Counted from the stretch's first letter, positions 50,498 through 60,299 are shown. The stretch is 64,000 nt of DNA from Prorocentrum cordatum (GCA_963575745.1 CAUYUJ010000857.1:1-64000), one strand, 5' to 3'. The notes: generated by a model not told the origin, from the sequence alone. Numbers and translations: made by a program.

Positions 50498-51252
50498 GGG
50501 TCCCCGTCTTCGTGGAGATCTTCTCTGGCTCAGGCAGGCTGGGGCGTGCTGCTGCGCATGAAGGGCTGCAGGTGCTCTGGTGGGACATCTCGTTCGGCGA
50601 CGCCTATGACCTGACGCTTGGCAAGAATCAGAATCTGCTGATGGGCTGGCTCGCTGGAGGCCTCATCATCGGGTTTCACGTCGCGCTGCCATGCCAGACC
50701 TACTCCCGCATTCGCGATCGTGGAGGCGGTCCGCCGCCGCTGAGGAGTGAACCCTGGCCGTGGGGGCTTCCGAACCTCGCGGCCGCCTTGCAGCGCAAAG
50801 TGACGCTTGCCAATAATCTCACTCGCTTCGCATGCCGCTTGTGTCGTGAGGCCATCCTTCGTCGGATCCCCTGGTCTTTGGAGAACCCGCGAACCTCGCG
50901 CCTGTGGCTGTGTAATTCAATCGTTGCCCTTACGAAACGGAAGAATGTCAGTAGTGTGTACACTGATTTCTGCATGTGGGCGGGACCTTTTAAAAAATCC
51001 ACCACGTTTGTATCGTACCTCGTCGATCTCTCTGGGCTCGCCACTCGCAGGTGCCTCGGTAGCCGCAGAATGTGTGCGCGCACTGGCGAGCCGCACCAGC
51101 AGTTGGTCGGCAAGCGTCAGGACGGGGTGTTTTGGACTGAAGTTGCCGAACCATATCCAGCCCCGCTTTGCAGTTTCATCGCCAAACGGCTCTGGGACAT
51201 AATTGCTGCGCGAACCGCTCAGAAATTTGACAGGTTCCTGTCTGTTGCTTAA
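50485..51252 (+). CDS. Methyltransferase-like domain of the DIRS-like element
   Basis: About 250 codons in the RT frame, overlapping the end of the recombinase frame, so it would be reached by a frameshift or reinitiation. The N-terminus VFVEIFSGSGRLGRAAAHEG resembles motif I (SAM-binding loop) of C5-cytosine methyltransferases. VLWWDISFGDAYDL follows. ALPCQTYSRIRD has the Pro-Cys-Gln of motif IV (codons 50689-50697, the Cys being the usual nucleophile). PWSLENPRTSRLW carries an E-N pair like motif VI, though followed by Pro rather than Val. The C-terminus KTTFVSYLVDLSGLATRRCL and CARTGEPHQQLVGKRQDGVF is conserved-looking. A target-recognition domain is not recognised. The frame is unbroken. 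Function is inferred from motifs, and a catalytically dead MTase fold is the main alternative. Confidence 0.75.
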   Translation, partial: REPLRVPVFVEIFSGSGRLGRAAAHEGLQVLWWDISFGDAYDLTLGKNQNLLMGWLAGGLIIGFHVALPCQTYSRIRDRGGGPPPLRSEPWPWGLPNLAAALQRKVTLANNLTRFACRLCREAILRRIPWSLENPRTSRLWLCNSIVALTKRKNVSSVYTDFCMWAGPFKKSTTFVSYLVDLSGLATRRCLGSRRMCARTGEPHQQLVGKRQDGVFWTEVAEPYPAPLCSFIAKRLWDIIAARTAQKFDRFLSVA

Positions 51253-51317
51253 GTCCCGGCGGAGCCAGTTGGCCTTCGTGCAAGTATGGCATTTTCTAGC
51301 TTGACGGTGCTGTCTTG

Positions 51318-51456
51318 GCAGTGCGTGTGGCCGAAGCCACACTCCTGTGCGGAAGGTATTGTGACTCGTTGCTTGCCTGCCCACTCGCTCCGGTCGGTGG
51401 CGCCACTGTATGTAAAAACACATCGTCGTCTGGCCTCGAACGGAAGCCTGAGCAAT
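51318..51456 (+). repeat. Split direct repeat B1 (139 bp)
   Basis: Starts GCAGTGCGTGTGGCCGAAGC and ends GCCTGAGCAAT. Identical to B2 at 51557-51695, offset 239 bp. Confidence 0.97.
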
Positions 51457-51526
51457 TGCAGTTATACTAACGCGTTTTGCGGAGCATGAGTGGGTCGGGC
51501 CGCCTTTACCGTTTGGGCTCAAGGCG
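51455..51526 (+). repeat. Split direct repeat A2 (72 bp)
   Basis: Identical to A1. It overlaps the last two bases (AT) of B1, so B1-A2 reproduces the junction that a closed circle of B2 and A1 would have. Confidence 0.97.
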
Positions 51527-51556
51527 CCCACCACGCCCGCCCATTTTTCGCCTTGA

Positions 51557-51695
51557 GCAGTGCGTGTGGCCGAAGCCACACTCCTGTGCGGAAGGTATTG
51601 TGACTCGTTGCTTGCCTGCCCACTCGCTCCGGTCGGTGGCGCCACTGTATGTAAAAACACATCGTCGTCTGGCCTCGAACGGAAGCCTGAGCAAT
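51557..51695 (+). repeat. Split direct repeat B2 (139 bp)
   Basis: Right boundary of the element. The next bases, GATCATGATC, belong to the ATC-type microsatellite. Confidence 0.97.
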
Positions 51696-51792
51696 GATCA
51701 TGATCATCATCATAAGCATTCTCATTCTCATTATCATCATCATGATCATCATCAACATCATCATCATCATCATCATCATTATCACCATCATC
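51696..51792. repeat. ATC/ATG microsatellite, right of the DIRS-like element
   Basis: ATCATC, ATGATC and ATTCTC units. It is the continuation of the 44750-45356 tract after the insertion. Confidence 0.95.
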
Positions 51793-52285
51793 TGCCTCGG
51801 CCCGGTCCATGTGCCCTCTGGTGCCAGGGAGGGTTCGCCCTCTCTTCGCGGGATGCGAGAGTGTTCGAAGTAAGCAACGTTGCCTTGCCTCCAAATCTGT
51901 CCCAGGTCTGCGTCCTCCTCCCCCAACCTCTGCCCCCCTGCTCCTCCGCCCTCGGCCGTCCGCATCTGCCTTCTCTGCCCACCTGGATGTTCCACGATAG
52001 ACGTTCTAGGATACGTATATGCCACGCCGGCCACCAGCTCGAGCTCCGAGAGAGAAACAGAAGCCGTGCCCGAGGTGCTTCCTCAAGCTCGGTTTCTGGG
52101 CTGGCCATCTCGGGCCCCCTGGGGCATTCGGAAATCGATCTGGGATCAACATTTTGCCAGGATGGAGCCTGGGAGCGGTTCAGGACGGTTTTTGAGCTAA
52201 CTCCGAGGCTCGAGAATCGATGCTGCTGGACGTTTTTGGTATTGTTTTTGGTCCACTGGGAGGCTTCTCGGCGCCATGGCTGGGC
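51793..52285. other. Gene-free stretch
   Basis: No recognisable domain or repeat family. Confidence 0.45.
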
Positions 52286-52910
52286 CCCCTTCGAAGTTAT
52301 AATTATCCCAGTGCGACCCTACCTAGGAGTTGGAACCCCTAGGAAAGCAGCATTAGTAGTAACAGTGACGCTAAGCTAAAGCTAAGCTAAAGCTAAGCTA
52401 AAGCTAAGTTAAAGCTAAGCTAGAGCTAAGCCACAGCTAAGCTAAAACTAAGCTAAAGCTAAACTAAAGCTAAGCTAAATCTAAGCTAAAGCTAAGCTAG
52501 AGCTAAGCTAACGCTAAGCTAACGCTAAGCTAAAGCTAAGCTAAAACTAAGCTACAGCTAAGCTAAAAATAAGCTAAAGCTAAGTTAAAGCTAAGCTAAA
52601 GCTAAGCTAAAGCTAAGCTAAAGCTAAGCTAAAGCTAAGCTAAAGCTAAGCTACAGCCTAGCTCAAGCTAAGCTAAAGCTAAGCTAAAGCTAAGCTAAAC
52701 GCTAAGCGAAACTCTGAGCGAAACGCTAAGCTAAAGCTAGGCTACAGCTAAGCTAAAGCTAAGCTAAAGCTAAAGCTAAAGCTAAAGCTCCCAGGGAACT
52801 GGGGGGAACCGCTCCCAGGGGACTGGGGGAACCGCCCGGGGCGTGTTCCACTGCCCGGCCCCTTTAAGCTAAGAGAGTAAGAACCCTTTTAGGCAGAGCC
52901 TAGGTATGGA
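52286..52910. repeat. AGCTAA-type satellite, second locus, with its flanking blocks
   Basis: Left flank ATTATCCCAGTGCGACCCTA (as at 320), array 52371-52790 of the 11-bp motif, then the ACTGGGGGAACCGC block and CCCCTTTAAGCTAAGAGAGT. The order matches 148-400 and 1236-1370, so the whole compound unit is dispersed. Confidence 0.93.
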
Positions 52911-52966
52911 ATTATGACGCTCCAAAAAGGTCCGGGGAGGAGGGTTTTGAGATAATGAGGAAAAAG

Positions 52967-53046
52967 GAAGGAGGAGGAGGAGGAGGAGGGAGGAGGAGGA
53001 GGAGGAGGAGGAGGAGGAGGAGGAGGAGGAGGAGGAGGAGGAGGAG

Positions 53047-53081
<35 letters not shown>

Positions 53082-53092
53082 GGAGGAGGACT
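52967..53092. repeat. (GGA)n microsatellite
   Basis: AGG/GGA triplets with two AGAAGA interruptions. Confidence 0.95.
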
Positions 53093-53384
53093 AGTGTAAA
53101 CCCAAGAGCCATCAACGATGTTGGAATACACCCTCCCTCCAAGCTCCTTCTTCATAGGCCCCTACAGCGGTTCATTTCCATTGAGGGATCTGCCTCGTTG
53201 GAAGGCAACCGTTTGAAAACCCGGAAGCATGCCAAAGCATTGTTCTCGGGATCCCAACGCCACGGATCAACATGACTGTTGCGTCTTGACGTTATTGGAT
53301 CGTGCCAGAACGCAATTCTTGGGACTTCACTACCGCGAGCCAAAGTAGCTGTTACGTTGATGATGAGAACCCGTGAAACTCTTG

Positions 53385-53690
53385 CAAATGTTTTAGAAGA
53401 ATGTGCGCGGCGCTACGGCGAAAACCGCATTTTGAAAAGGAACCGCCCTCAATCCGTGAAGCTCTTGGAAATGTTTAAAAACGAATGTGCGCGGCGCTCA
53501 GGCAATATCCAAATTTTGAAGCAACCGCATTCAATCCGTGAAACACTTGCACATGTATAAAACGAATGTGCGCTGCGCTATGACGAGAGTCACATTTTGA
53601 AACCAGGTTTTCCTTACTTCGTGAAGCTCTCGCATATGTTTAGGACGAATGTGCGCGGCGCTAATAAGGCGAGAACCACATTTTGAAAAC
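53385..53690. repeat. ~82-bp minisatellite, 4 units
   Basis: GAATGTGCGCGGCGCT recurs near 53399, 53483, 53564 and 53646, each followed by CATTTTGAAA.C and TCCGTGAA.CTCTTG. Confidence 0.88.
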
Positions 53691-54470
53691 AGATTTACCT
53701 CGAGCAGTGGTTCAGGGGCCCATGGCACGGGCATCTGGACGCCCCCATCGCTTGAAAATGAGTGACGGGGGCAGGCCTTGCCACGGCCACTTGCGCTTGC
53801 CCAGACAAGACGAACACTGAGGTACTGTCTTCAGGCGCGGGGGCACCTGCATGCTTTTCCTGCGCGCCAGGGGGAGCGGCGGACCCGGCTGCACGGCCGC
53901 CGTAGAACAGGATCGCTCATCTCATCAATATCGCTCTCGTGAGAATATGCGAACAGCTTGTGCTGAACTCCGAGCTCGAAGGTACATGCGCGACCGTATT
54001 ACACACGCAGAGGTTTTATGACCTGTATTGGTATACAGTACTTGGGTGGTTTACTCTCAGGGGATCACCGACTACTGCGGGTGGCAACGCCCGCTGACTG
54101 GTACGCGCGACTGCCTGGGAAGCGGGCGGGGCCGCATTGCCAGCGTTTCCAAAATATCATGTTTCAAAGCTCGGGCTTTACGTATGTCTATTGTAATTGT
54201 GGTGCCTCCATGATTTGTTTGACAGTAGGTCCTATGCGTGACGCAATGTAATATTTAGGCATGCAGACCATGCGAATGCGATGTTGCCACATTGGTTCGA
54301 AGGTTGACCGTTCGAGTCGTATGCCGAGCGGCGCGCACTTGCAGGTTGCAGCCGCCTGCGCGCGCGTTCCCACCAAGCATGCGCGTGGCAAATTGCGGGG
54401 GAGCCTGCGGTTAGACTGGCACGGCCAAGGCGCATAGATGGCATAATGGCGAAACATAACGACCGCGATC
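53691..54470. other. Gene-free stretch upstream of the copia-like element
   Basis: Composition falls to moderate GC. It may contain the 5' terminal repeat or leader of the element, but I could not find a matching copy downstream. Confidence 0.4.
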
Positions 54471-55208
54471 ATGACTGCAAGGCTGATTGATCAACTAGAC
54501 CATCGTGAACAGAGAAGACAAGCAAGTGCTGCACACCTCAGCGTACACACTCGAGTGGATAAAGGAGCTTGGATTTACGTCCAGTCTCCAAAGAATGGCC
54601 CTCAATGGGATTATGTAGTACACCGAGTGACGACGAACCTTGACGACAATGCTGTCATACAGGACATCCAGATGCAAGATCAACCGATCGGGTACAATTA
54701 CAATGCACCATTACCGAGCGGTGTGACGAACGTTCGTATTCGCCTGCACTGGGAGCCTCCGGCGCCAGTCTCGCTCAGAAACGAGGGGCAGCGATCGCGC
54801 CCAAGGCGGGTTGCGACCGTCGATGACGATCGTCTCCCCCCCTCGATTGAGCGCGGCCGCGCGCCGCCCCCTATTCCCGAATTTCCGACGCATACTTCAC
54901 CCGATAATGAGCAACAACAGACAGCGCCACCCACCGATGCCCGGATAAAGCAGAAAGAAAAGCAGAAGGCTGATCAACGAGCCGGCATCGAACTGCGAAA
55001 GATACCCGAGGTAGTCGAAGACGGCAACGACGACTGCGGCGAGGACCTGAAGGGCCTCGGGCGTGGAGCATACTACACTGACGTTCCTCTAGACACCGAC
55101 AGTGGCGAAGATGAGGAAACCTTCGTCGCGCTACCAGTGGGGTTGCCTGCGGATGCACATGCTGACGTGTTCTCCCAACCTTGGGTTGCGGGCGACACGG
55201 CAAGGTAG
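54471..55208 (+). pseudogene. N-terminal gag-like/polyprotein region of the copia-like element
   Basis: 245 codons from ATG 54471: LIDQLDHREQRRQASAAHLS, DKGAWIYVQSPKNGPQWDYV, then a charged linker (IKQKEKQKADQRAGIELRKI) and an acidic stretch (DTDSGEDEETFVALPVGLPA), ending at TAG 55206-55208. Similar segments are familiar to me from dinoflagellate copia-type polyproteins, but I cannot name a domain. The continuation after the stop is in other frames. Confidence 0.55.
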
Positions 55209-55229
55209 ACGCGCTGGAATTGTGGAGAT

Positions 55230-56170
55230 AATGGGGAAAAGTCGCAGTTCGCCTTCTGCCGGTGTCTATCTCCAGGGGGGAACCTCGACAAACGTTCTTG
55301 CGTTCACCTTGGAAACAAGGACGTCCAGGACGCAGTCATGCACTACTTGGATGCGTGTTTCGTCAATGTTGTTATACTACAACCCAACTGCGAACGACTG
55401 GACTGCATTCCTACTTCAATTCTGACGTCAACTATGACACGTGGCATGAACGCCACAAGGAATACCTTCCACACATCAAGTGTTGTGGAAGGGTTGCCCT
55501 ATGCCAAGACGACCTCTGACGGCTTTGCCTACGAGAACAACCAGTGGGTGCTTGGGTGCATGAATTACCGCCAGGGGCGACATTGGCAAAACGCGAGGGC
55601 ACTCGCAAAGTCAACCTGGACCAATGCACCACGGGGCTTCGTGACTCCCATGGGGTATTGACACGCGAACCTATGGAGATCATGGCCAACCACCGTCTTT
55701 TGCGAACGCCCTTCGAGAGCGAACGGTGCGCGGGCCATCATCAACATGCCTCGGTTTGCAAGGAACTGGCCAGGGCGGCCCAATGCGCTCCGAAGATGCA
55801 ATCCCTCATCGTCGAAGCAGTTGAACATGCACATGACATGTTCCTGCTATATTGTGATCCCTGTCATGATCATCCTCATTCGTCTTCTGTTCTCGTCGCG
55901 AACATGCTTGGATTCAACTTGGATGACCCAACTTTCCGTCGACATCCCGGCGGGTCGATCATGGCGCCACCGTCAGGGGGATGGGGATGTCCAGCATGTG
56001 CGAACAACGTTAACATGGTCTCCCCATCTCACGATAGGGACCCCGCGCGCTGTAGGTGGTGCGACAAGGAGGATTACCGTTGGGGGGAATGCCCGGCTAA
56101 ACTTGGTCACCTGCGCACGCCTGGCAAACGCAAATTTGCCGCGCCGTGGGAGCTGCCCGATGTCCGCTGA
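55230..56170 (+). pseudogene. Methyltransferase-like region and Cys cluster of the copia-like element
   Basis: Pieces in three frames: VQDAVMHYL..VNVVILQPNC, then TTGLHSYFNSDVNYDTWHER and HIKCCGRVAL, then LREQPVGAWVHELPPGATLA and VNLDQCTTGLRDSHGVLTRE with ANHRLLRTPFESERCAGHHQ. The spacing QPNC...EQPxGxW...DQCxxGLRD resembles the degenerate MTase-like segments of dinoflagellate copia elements. The frame then shows GCPACANN, ARCRWCDKEDYRWGECPA, a possible zinc ribbon, ending at TGA 56168-56170. The methyltransferase assignment is inference. Confidence 0.5.
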
Positions 56171-56336
56171 CAGGGGCCTCCGGCTCCTGCCGAACCGGCT
56201 GCGCCACCACCTGCGGCGGCAGCTGCATGCGAGGCACCAGCCGCCAAACGAACTGCGCGGCTACGAGCTCCGAGGCCCGTTTCTAGAGCTAGGCCAACAG
56301 CGGGCGCCAGCAGCCGCGACATTGCAGTAGGCAGAC

Positions 56337-57757
56337 ATGCCGCTGAACGGGCTGCGGGGCAACCTGCCTCGAGTGGAGCCAGCAGCTCGGACGAACGCAG
56401 ACGGCTACCACAAATGGCTAGGCGAGGGCGACAGCAAGGAGGGGGCCCACCTCCACCGCCACCTGCGGGTGACCCTGCTGCTCGTCCAAGGCTGCCAGAC
56501 TGGTCAAGGTGTGCAAATTAGTCTGCGCAACTTACGCTGCCTTGACCCGAGCGCGGTGACGCGCGAGTTGCGAAGACTACACTTGCGGTGGTTGCGCGCC
56601 AAAGAGCTTAAGATGAGACTTATCTTAACCATAGCTGGTCTGGACAGCGTCTGGCTGAACTTTATAATGGGCGCCTATGGTACATGTCGGGGGTGCAGGG
56701 CTTGGGACAAGCCAGGGCGCGCCGTCGTGCCATCTACTGCACGGCCTGGCAAGTTGAAGATTAAGTCTAATGCGATCTGATGTTCCATAAGCAGCAACAC
56801 GATACATGTCATATAATCGATCGTTGCATTCGGCATGGTGCTGGAATCGAGATGCCGGATAAACCCTGACCAGCATCTTAGATGCGTATCATCAGTGCTG
56901 GATGAAATTCGGACCCGCCAGAGTAGTGTACTCCGATGGGGAAGGCGCGTTCAACGGCGACACCGCAAAGGCCGTTCTTGTAAGGCACATGGCGCTGAGC
57001 TGAGGGTGCGTGTGAGGACAGTAATGGTATACTACGACGCTTACCTCACGTGGTGGAGGCTGAATTCAACAGGTTAGACATACCGTGTGTTCACACGTCT
57101 ACTGCATGAAGCTTCATTTGCCGCCAGCGCGCTTATTGTTTACATGAGGTGTCTCCGTGCAACGCATTGTTCGGGCGGCAACCGGCGATGCTACCCGACT
57201 TGCCTGTTCTGGACCGCGAACAGCAGACGGGAACATCCGACCACTCTCGAGAAAATTATACGCGCCCGATAAGCATTGAGGCCATTATTCAAGCCGCTGC
57301 AGTAGCGAAGACAAATCGTGCACTACGGACCACGACTACTATCACTGGTCAGCATTGCGATGATGAAGGAGATCTGGTTGACTATCGTCGTCCCACTGTT
57401 ACAGGGGGCGACTGGGGCGGCTGGAATGGACCTGCCCCGGTTGCGCGACATGATCCCGACAGGGGTCAAGTCATCAAGAGAGCGGGGAACCGCGATGTGC
57501 AAGTCCAATGCGGCGACGCACGACATTCACTATATATCGAAGCTTTGATTGCTCGAGAAATTGGCTCGGACAACACGGCACTACGGACTGCGTTGACATT
57601 CGTGGCCAGTCTACCTGCGGGCCGACCTGCTATGACATTTTATTACTTCCCGACCGGAAAAGGACTGCTCCAGATGATACGTGCGAGTTGGTTACCTCTA
57701 AAGTGCATTGAGCCCTACAATACCTTATCAGGAACTTCTTTCGTTTCGAGAATGTAG
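56337..57757 (+). pseudogene. Integrase (DDE) of the copia-like element, fragmented
   Basis: 56500-56610 (LRNLRCLDPSAVTRELRRLH, RAKELKM) looks like the pre-integrase region. The core is KFGPARVVYSDGEGAFNGDT (56907-56966) with the second catalytic Asp in YSDGEG. After a frameshift only HGAELRVRVR remains of the segment that should carry the catalytic Glu, and the following sequence is scrambled to a TAG near 57075. Then FTRLLHEASFAASALI and VSPCNALFGRQPAMLPDLPV continue in shifted frames into the C-terminal part (GQHCDDEGDLVDYRRPT; WNGPAPVARHDPDRGQVIKR) up to TAG 57755-57757. It would have inserted element cDNA. Confidence 0.75.
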
Positions 57758-57992
57758 TTTCTGACAGGTTTGCTAAGAGTGTTCACAAGCTACCTCCGGT
57801 GGCGTATGCTGACAGTTTACGCTTGTGCACGATGACAACGACGTGAAGCCAGGCTTCCACTATTACGTAGCCGAAGGCGCCGCCCTAAACATATCTGCTA
57901 TAACTGGACCAGCACATTCTCGGATCATCCAGTTCCCGAAGTCCACCAAACCTCAAGCGGGCTTTGACCAAGACACGGCGAAGTCTGAATAA

Positions 57993-58676
57993 GTGGCTGA
58001 CGCACCAACGCAAGACAACGATGCCAGAGAAGCCCCAGAAGCCGATCCACCACAGGAAGACGGACGGCTGCCTACCGTTTATGAGGAATCAGAAGCGGAC
58101 CTCGGGGCACATTGCATGGGGGTGTGGCGCGCAGAACTGCAGGATGAAAGAGAACTACTGGAGGCAACTCCAATTGACGGACACTACGCTGCACCCGTAC
58201 AGATGATCACCGACAACAGTGCGCTGGTCACAGTAGCTGAAGAACAGCGGGGCCACCTGCCTACGTGGGGTAACCCGCATGATATAGACACAACGGAGAC
58301 ATATCATGTCCCATTGTGCTCCACGGACGAAGACGGCAGTTATGGATTGGACTCTGACGAGCACGGGCGACATGTAGATTTCTGCTTCGCTGAGGACATG
58401 TCAAAAGTGGTCCTATCCGAACAACGACGCAGAATGCTGGACTTCGACCGCGTGACCACTATGCGAGTATGTGCGGCCGCTGCAGCTAGACGAGCCGCAG
58501 TCGTCAAGGAAGACGACTTCCTCGCGAAGGCCGACATTCAGGTGAATCCAGTCAAGATATCTCAAGCCTTGCATACTGAACTCAAGACATGGCCTGACAA
58601 CAAGTGCTTCAATATCCAAGATGCGTCAAAGGCGTCAGGAATCATGACCTCGAGATACGTATATAAATGAAGTTCG
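57993..58676 (+). pseudogene. Integrase-RT linker of the copia-like element
   Basis: 225 codons open from GTG 57993 (ADAPTQDNDAREAPEADPPQ; GRHVDFCFAEDMSKVVLSEQ; VNPVKISQALHTELKTWPDN), ending SRYVYK with TGA at 58668-58670. In copia elements the peptide SRYVYK and what follows begin the RT fingers. Here the next phase continues as KFAKNKRGEMERSIRRRLVL, so one frameshift separates them. Confidence 0.6.
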
Positions 58677-59470
58677 CCAAGAACAAGAGGGGCGAGATGG
58701 AACGTTCCATCAGGCGACGCTTGGTACTTCGGGGGCCCATGGACCTCGAAGCCTTCGACGTGGGGACTTTCTCAGGAACGGCGCGGCGGTCGAGTCAGAT
58801 ATTACTCGCGAGCACGGCGTCGTGCAAGAAGCAGTAGATCATTGCTTCCTTCGACATCAACATGGCTTTCCGGAAAAAGGATTGCCAGGAACTTGCTGAA
58901 GCAGCCGGTGACAAGGCGCGCGTGGCAGGCTTTGCATTGCCACCTGGGCCAGCATCTGCGCTTAGATCCTTTTCAGGGTTTGAGCACTACGATGGGTCGA
59001 AGCACTGCCTGCAGCGCCTCAAACCAGGCACCAGCACCAAGGGCGCGCCAAGAGCCTTGTCACTGAAGCTCAGAAAGACCACGAGAGGGCTCGGTCTCAC
59101 ACCCACGTCTTACGACGAGGAGTTCGAGACAAGCTCGAACCTCCTCGCAGCCGAGGACGTTGATGACATTATCATGGCTGGTACTGAGGACACTATCGAC
59201 AGGTGCGCCAAGTGTGCTGAGGACACTTTTTAGCACATGCTAACTCAACAAGCACACATGTACCAACTGTGCTGTGACGTACGCAAAGGACGGTGACGGT
59301 AATGTTTCACTTGATCAAGCCGAGTATATAACACATCTCCGTCCTGTCCAAAATCATGAACTCACTGGCGCTGACGCTGAGGCCGAGGCATCGAATATGG
59401 TCATCGATATGTTCGTCAGCCTCAAAGGCGCCTTGGCTCACGCCCTGACCACACAGGTGTGGTTACGTGT
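58670..59470 (+). pseudogene. Copia-type reverse transcriptase
   Basis: Fingers LVLRGPMDLEAFDVGTFSGT end in TAG 58835-58837, in phase with the palm. Motif A is IASFDINMAFRKK. Next come GFALPPGPASALRSFSGFEH and APRALSLKLRKTTRGLGLTP. Motif C is AEDVDDIIMAGTED, with both Asp residues. TAG at 59231-59233 ends this phase. A shifted frame continues as TYAKDGDGNVSLDQAEYITH through 59470. Catalytic residues are present but the frame is broken twice. Confidence 0.82.
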
Positions 59471-59489
59471 AAATGTTGTATCTCGATAG

Positions 59490-60195
59490 CGTGTCCAAGA
59501 ACCGACCAGCGTGCAAGTGCGACGACTGAGCGCGATTGTCAGAGAGCTGCAAGCTTGCCCTAAGAAGATCGTCTATCAAGCGATGACTCCAACGGGCGAG
59601 GTCGACCTGCACAGCGAGTCCGGCTACCAGCGTCTGAGCGGAGATGCCAGGGGCGAGGTCGAAGGCCATGGTGTACGCGGGGCGAACTTGCTACTGCGTG
59701 GACACACACATGCTGGCAAGCCCGTCGTCCATCTTGTCGACGCGCATTGCAAGTCTCATCGCTTGCAGGCCCGCTCGAGCTATTCAGCGGAAGCGCTTGC
59801 AGCAGCCCGCGATTTGGAGGATTGCTATCCCGCGATCGTCACTCTGCGCGAACTCCACGCGGGGCCGCTGACACCCGCTCAGTTGAAGGATCTACTTGAG
59901 ATGGGCGGCCTGAGCATTAAGGTCACTTTGACCATCAATGCAGAATATGGTCCGTGTCAAGCAAAGACCAGAAGAAACCGACTGAATGTGCACTTTTGGG
60001 ATTCATCAGTTGGATACGACAGATGCTGCAGCGAGGTGTCGTGCACTGCATGCAGTGGTGTGACACTCGCGACATGACCGCGGACGGCCACACCAAAGGG
60101 AGCATCGACAGAGATATGTTCCTACACGTCATGGGAGGAACGCAATCCATCAATCATGATTTACACGACACATTCCGTACAGGGCTGGCCAGACA
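59490..60195 (+). pseudogene. Copia-type RNase H
   Basis: VRRLSAIVRELQACPKKIVY and TPTGEVDLHSESGYQRLSGD open the domain. VVHLVDAHCKSHRLQARSSY and SAEALAAARDLEDCYP give the Glu helix. VTLTINAEYG has Asn where copia RNase H has the third acidic residue. A frameshift near 59945 leads to SSKDQKKPTECALLGFISWI and WCDTRDMTADGHTKGSIDRD, the C-terminal Asp motif. Confidence 0.8.
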
Positions 60196-60237
60196 AGATC
60201 GTCTGAAGCGCCCGGGTAGCAGTCATCCGCAATGTGA

Positions 60238-60286
60238 CTTGCTTGCGAGGCAACTTGCTTGCAAGGGGACTTGCTTGCGGGTCAAC
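60238..60286. repeat. 16-bp tandem repeat, 3 units
   Basis: Units of the type ACTTGCTTGC.AGG.. repeat three times, about 40 bp after the last recognised copia coding motif. Confidence 0.85.
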
Positions 60287-60299
60287 CTTCCTTGCTGAG

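Larger units (their letters stand above)
45357..51695 (+). mobile_element. DIRS/Ngaro/PAT-type tyrosine-recombinase retrotransposon, 6.34 kb
   Basis: Bounded by split direct repeats in the order A1 - coding region - B1 - A2 - B2, which is diagnostic for PAT/Ngaro-like DIRS elements. The coding region holds a small Cys-rich membrane protein, a gag-like ORF, RT, DIRS-type RNase H, tyrosine recombinase and a methyltransferase-like domain. It lies inside an ATC microsatellite with no target-site duplication. B1 and A2 overlap by the dinucleotide AT. The repeats are intact, but the coding region has three premature stops, frameshifts and a likely deletion, so it is non-autonomous. Confidence 0.93.
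54471..60195 (+). mobile_element. Ty1/copia-like retrotransposon, decayed, terminal repeats not found
   Basis: Domain order is N-terminal gag-like region, methyltransferase-like region, Cys cluster, integrase, linker, RT, RNase H; integrase before RT is the copia order. Base composition is visibly less GC-rich than the rest of the window, with more balanced codon use. Frameshifts and stops break every domain. Boundaries are the first and last recognisable coding parts, not true ends. Confidence 0.82.
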
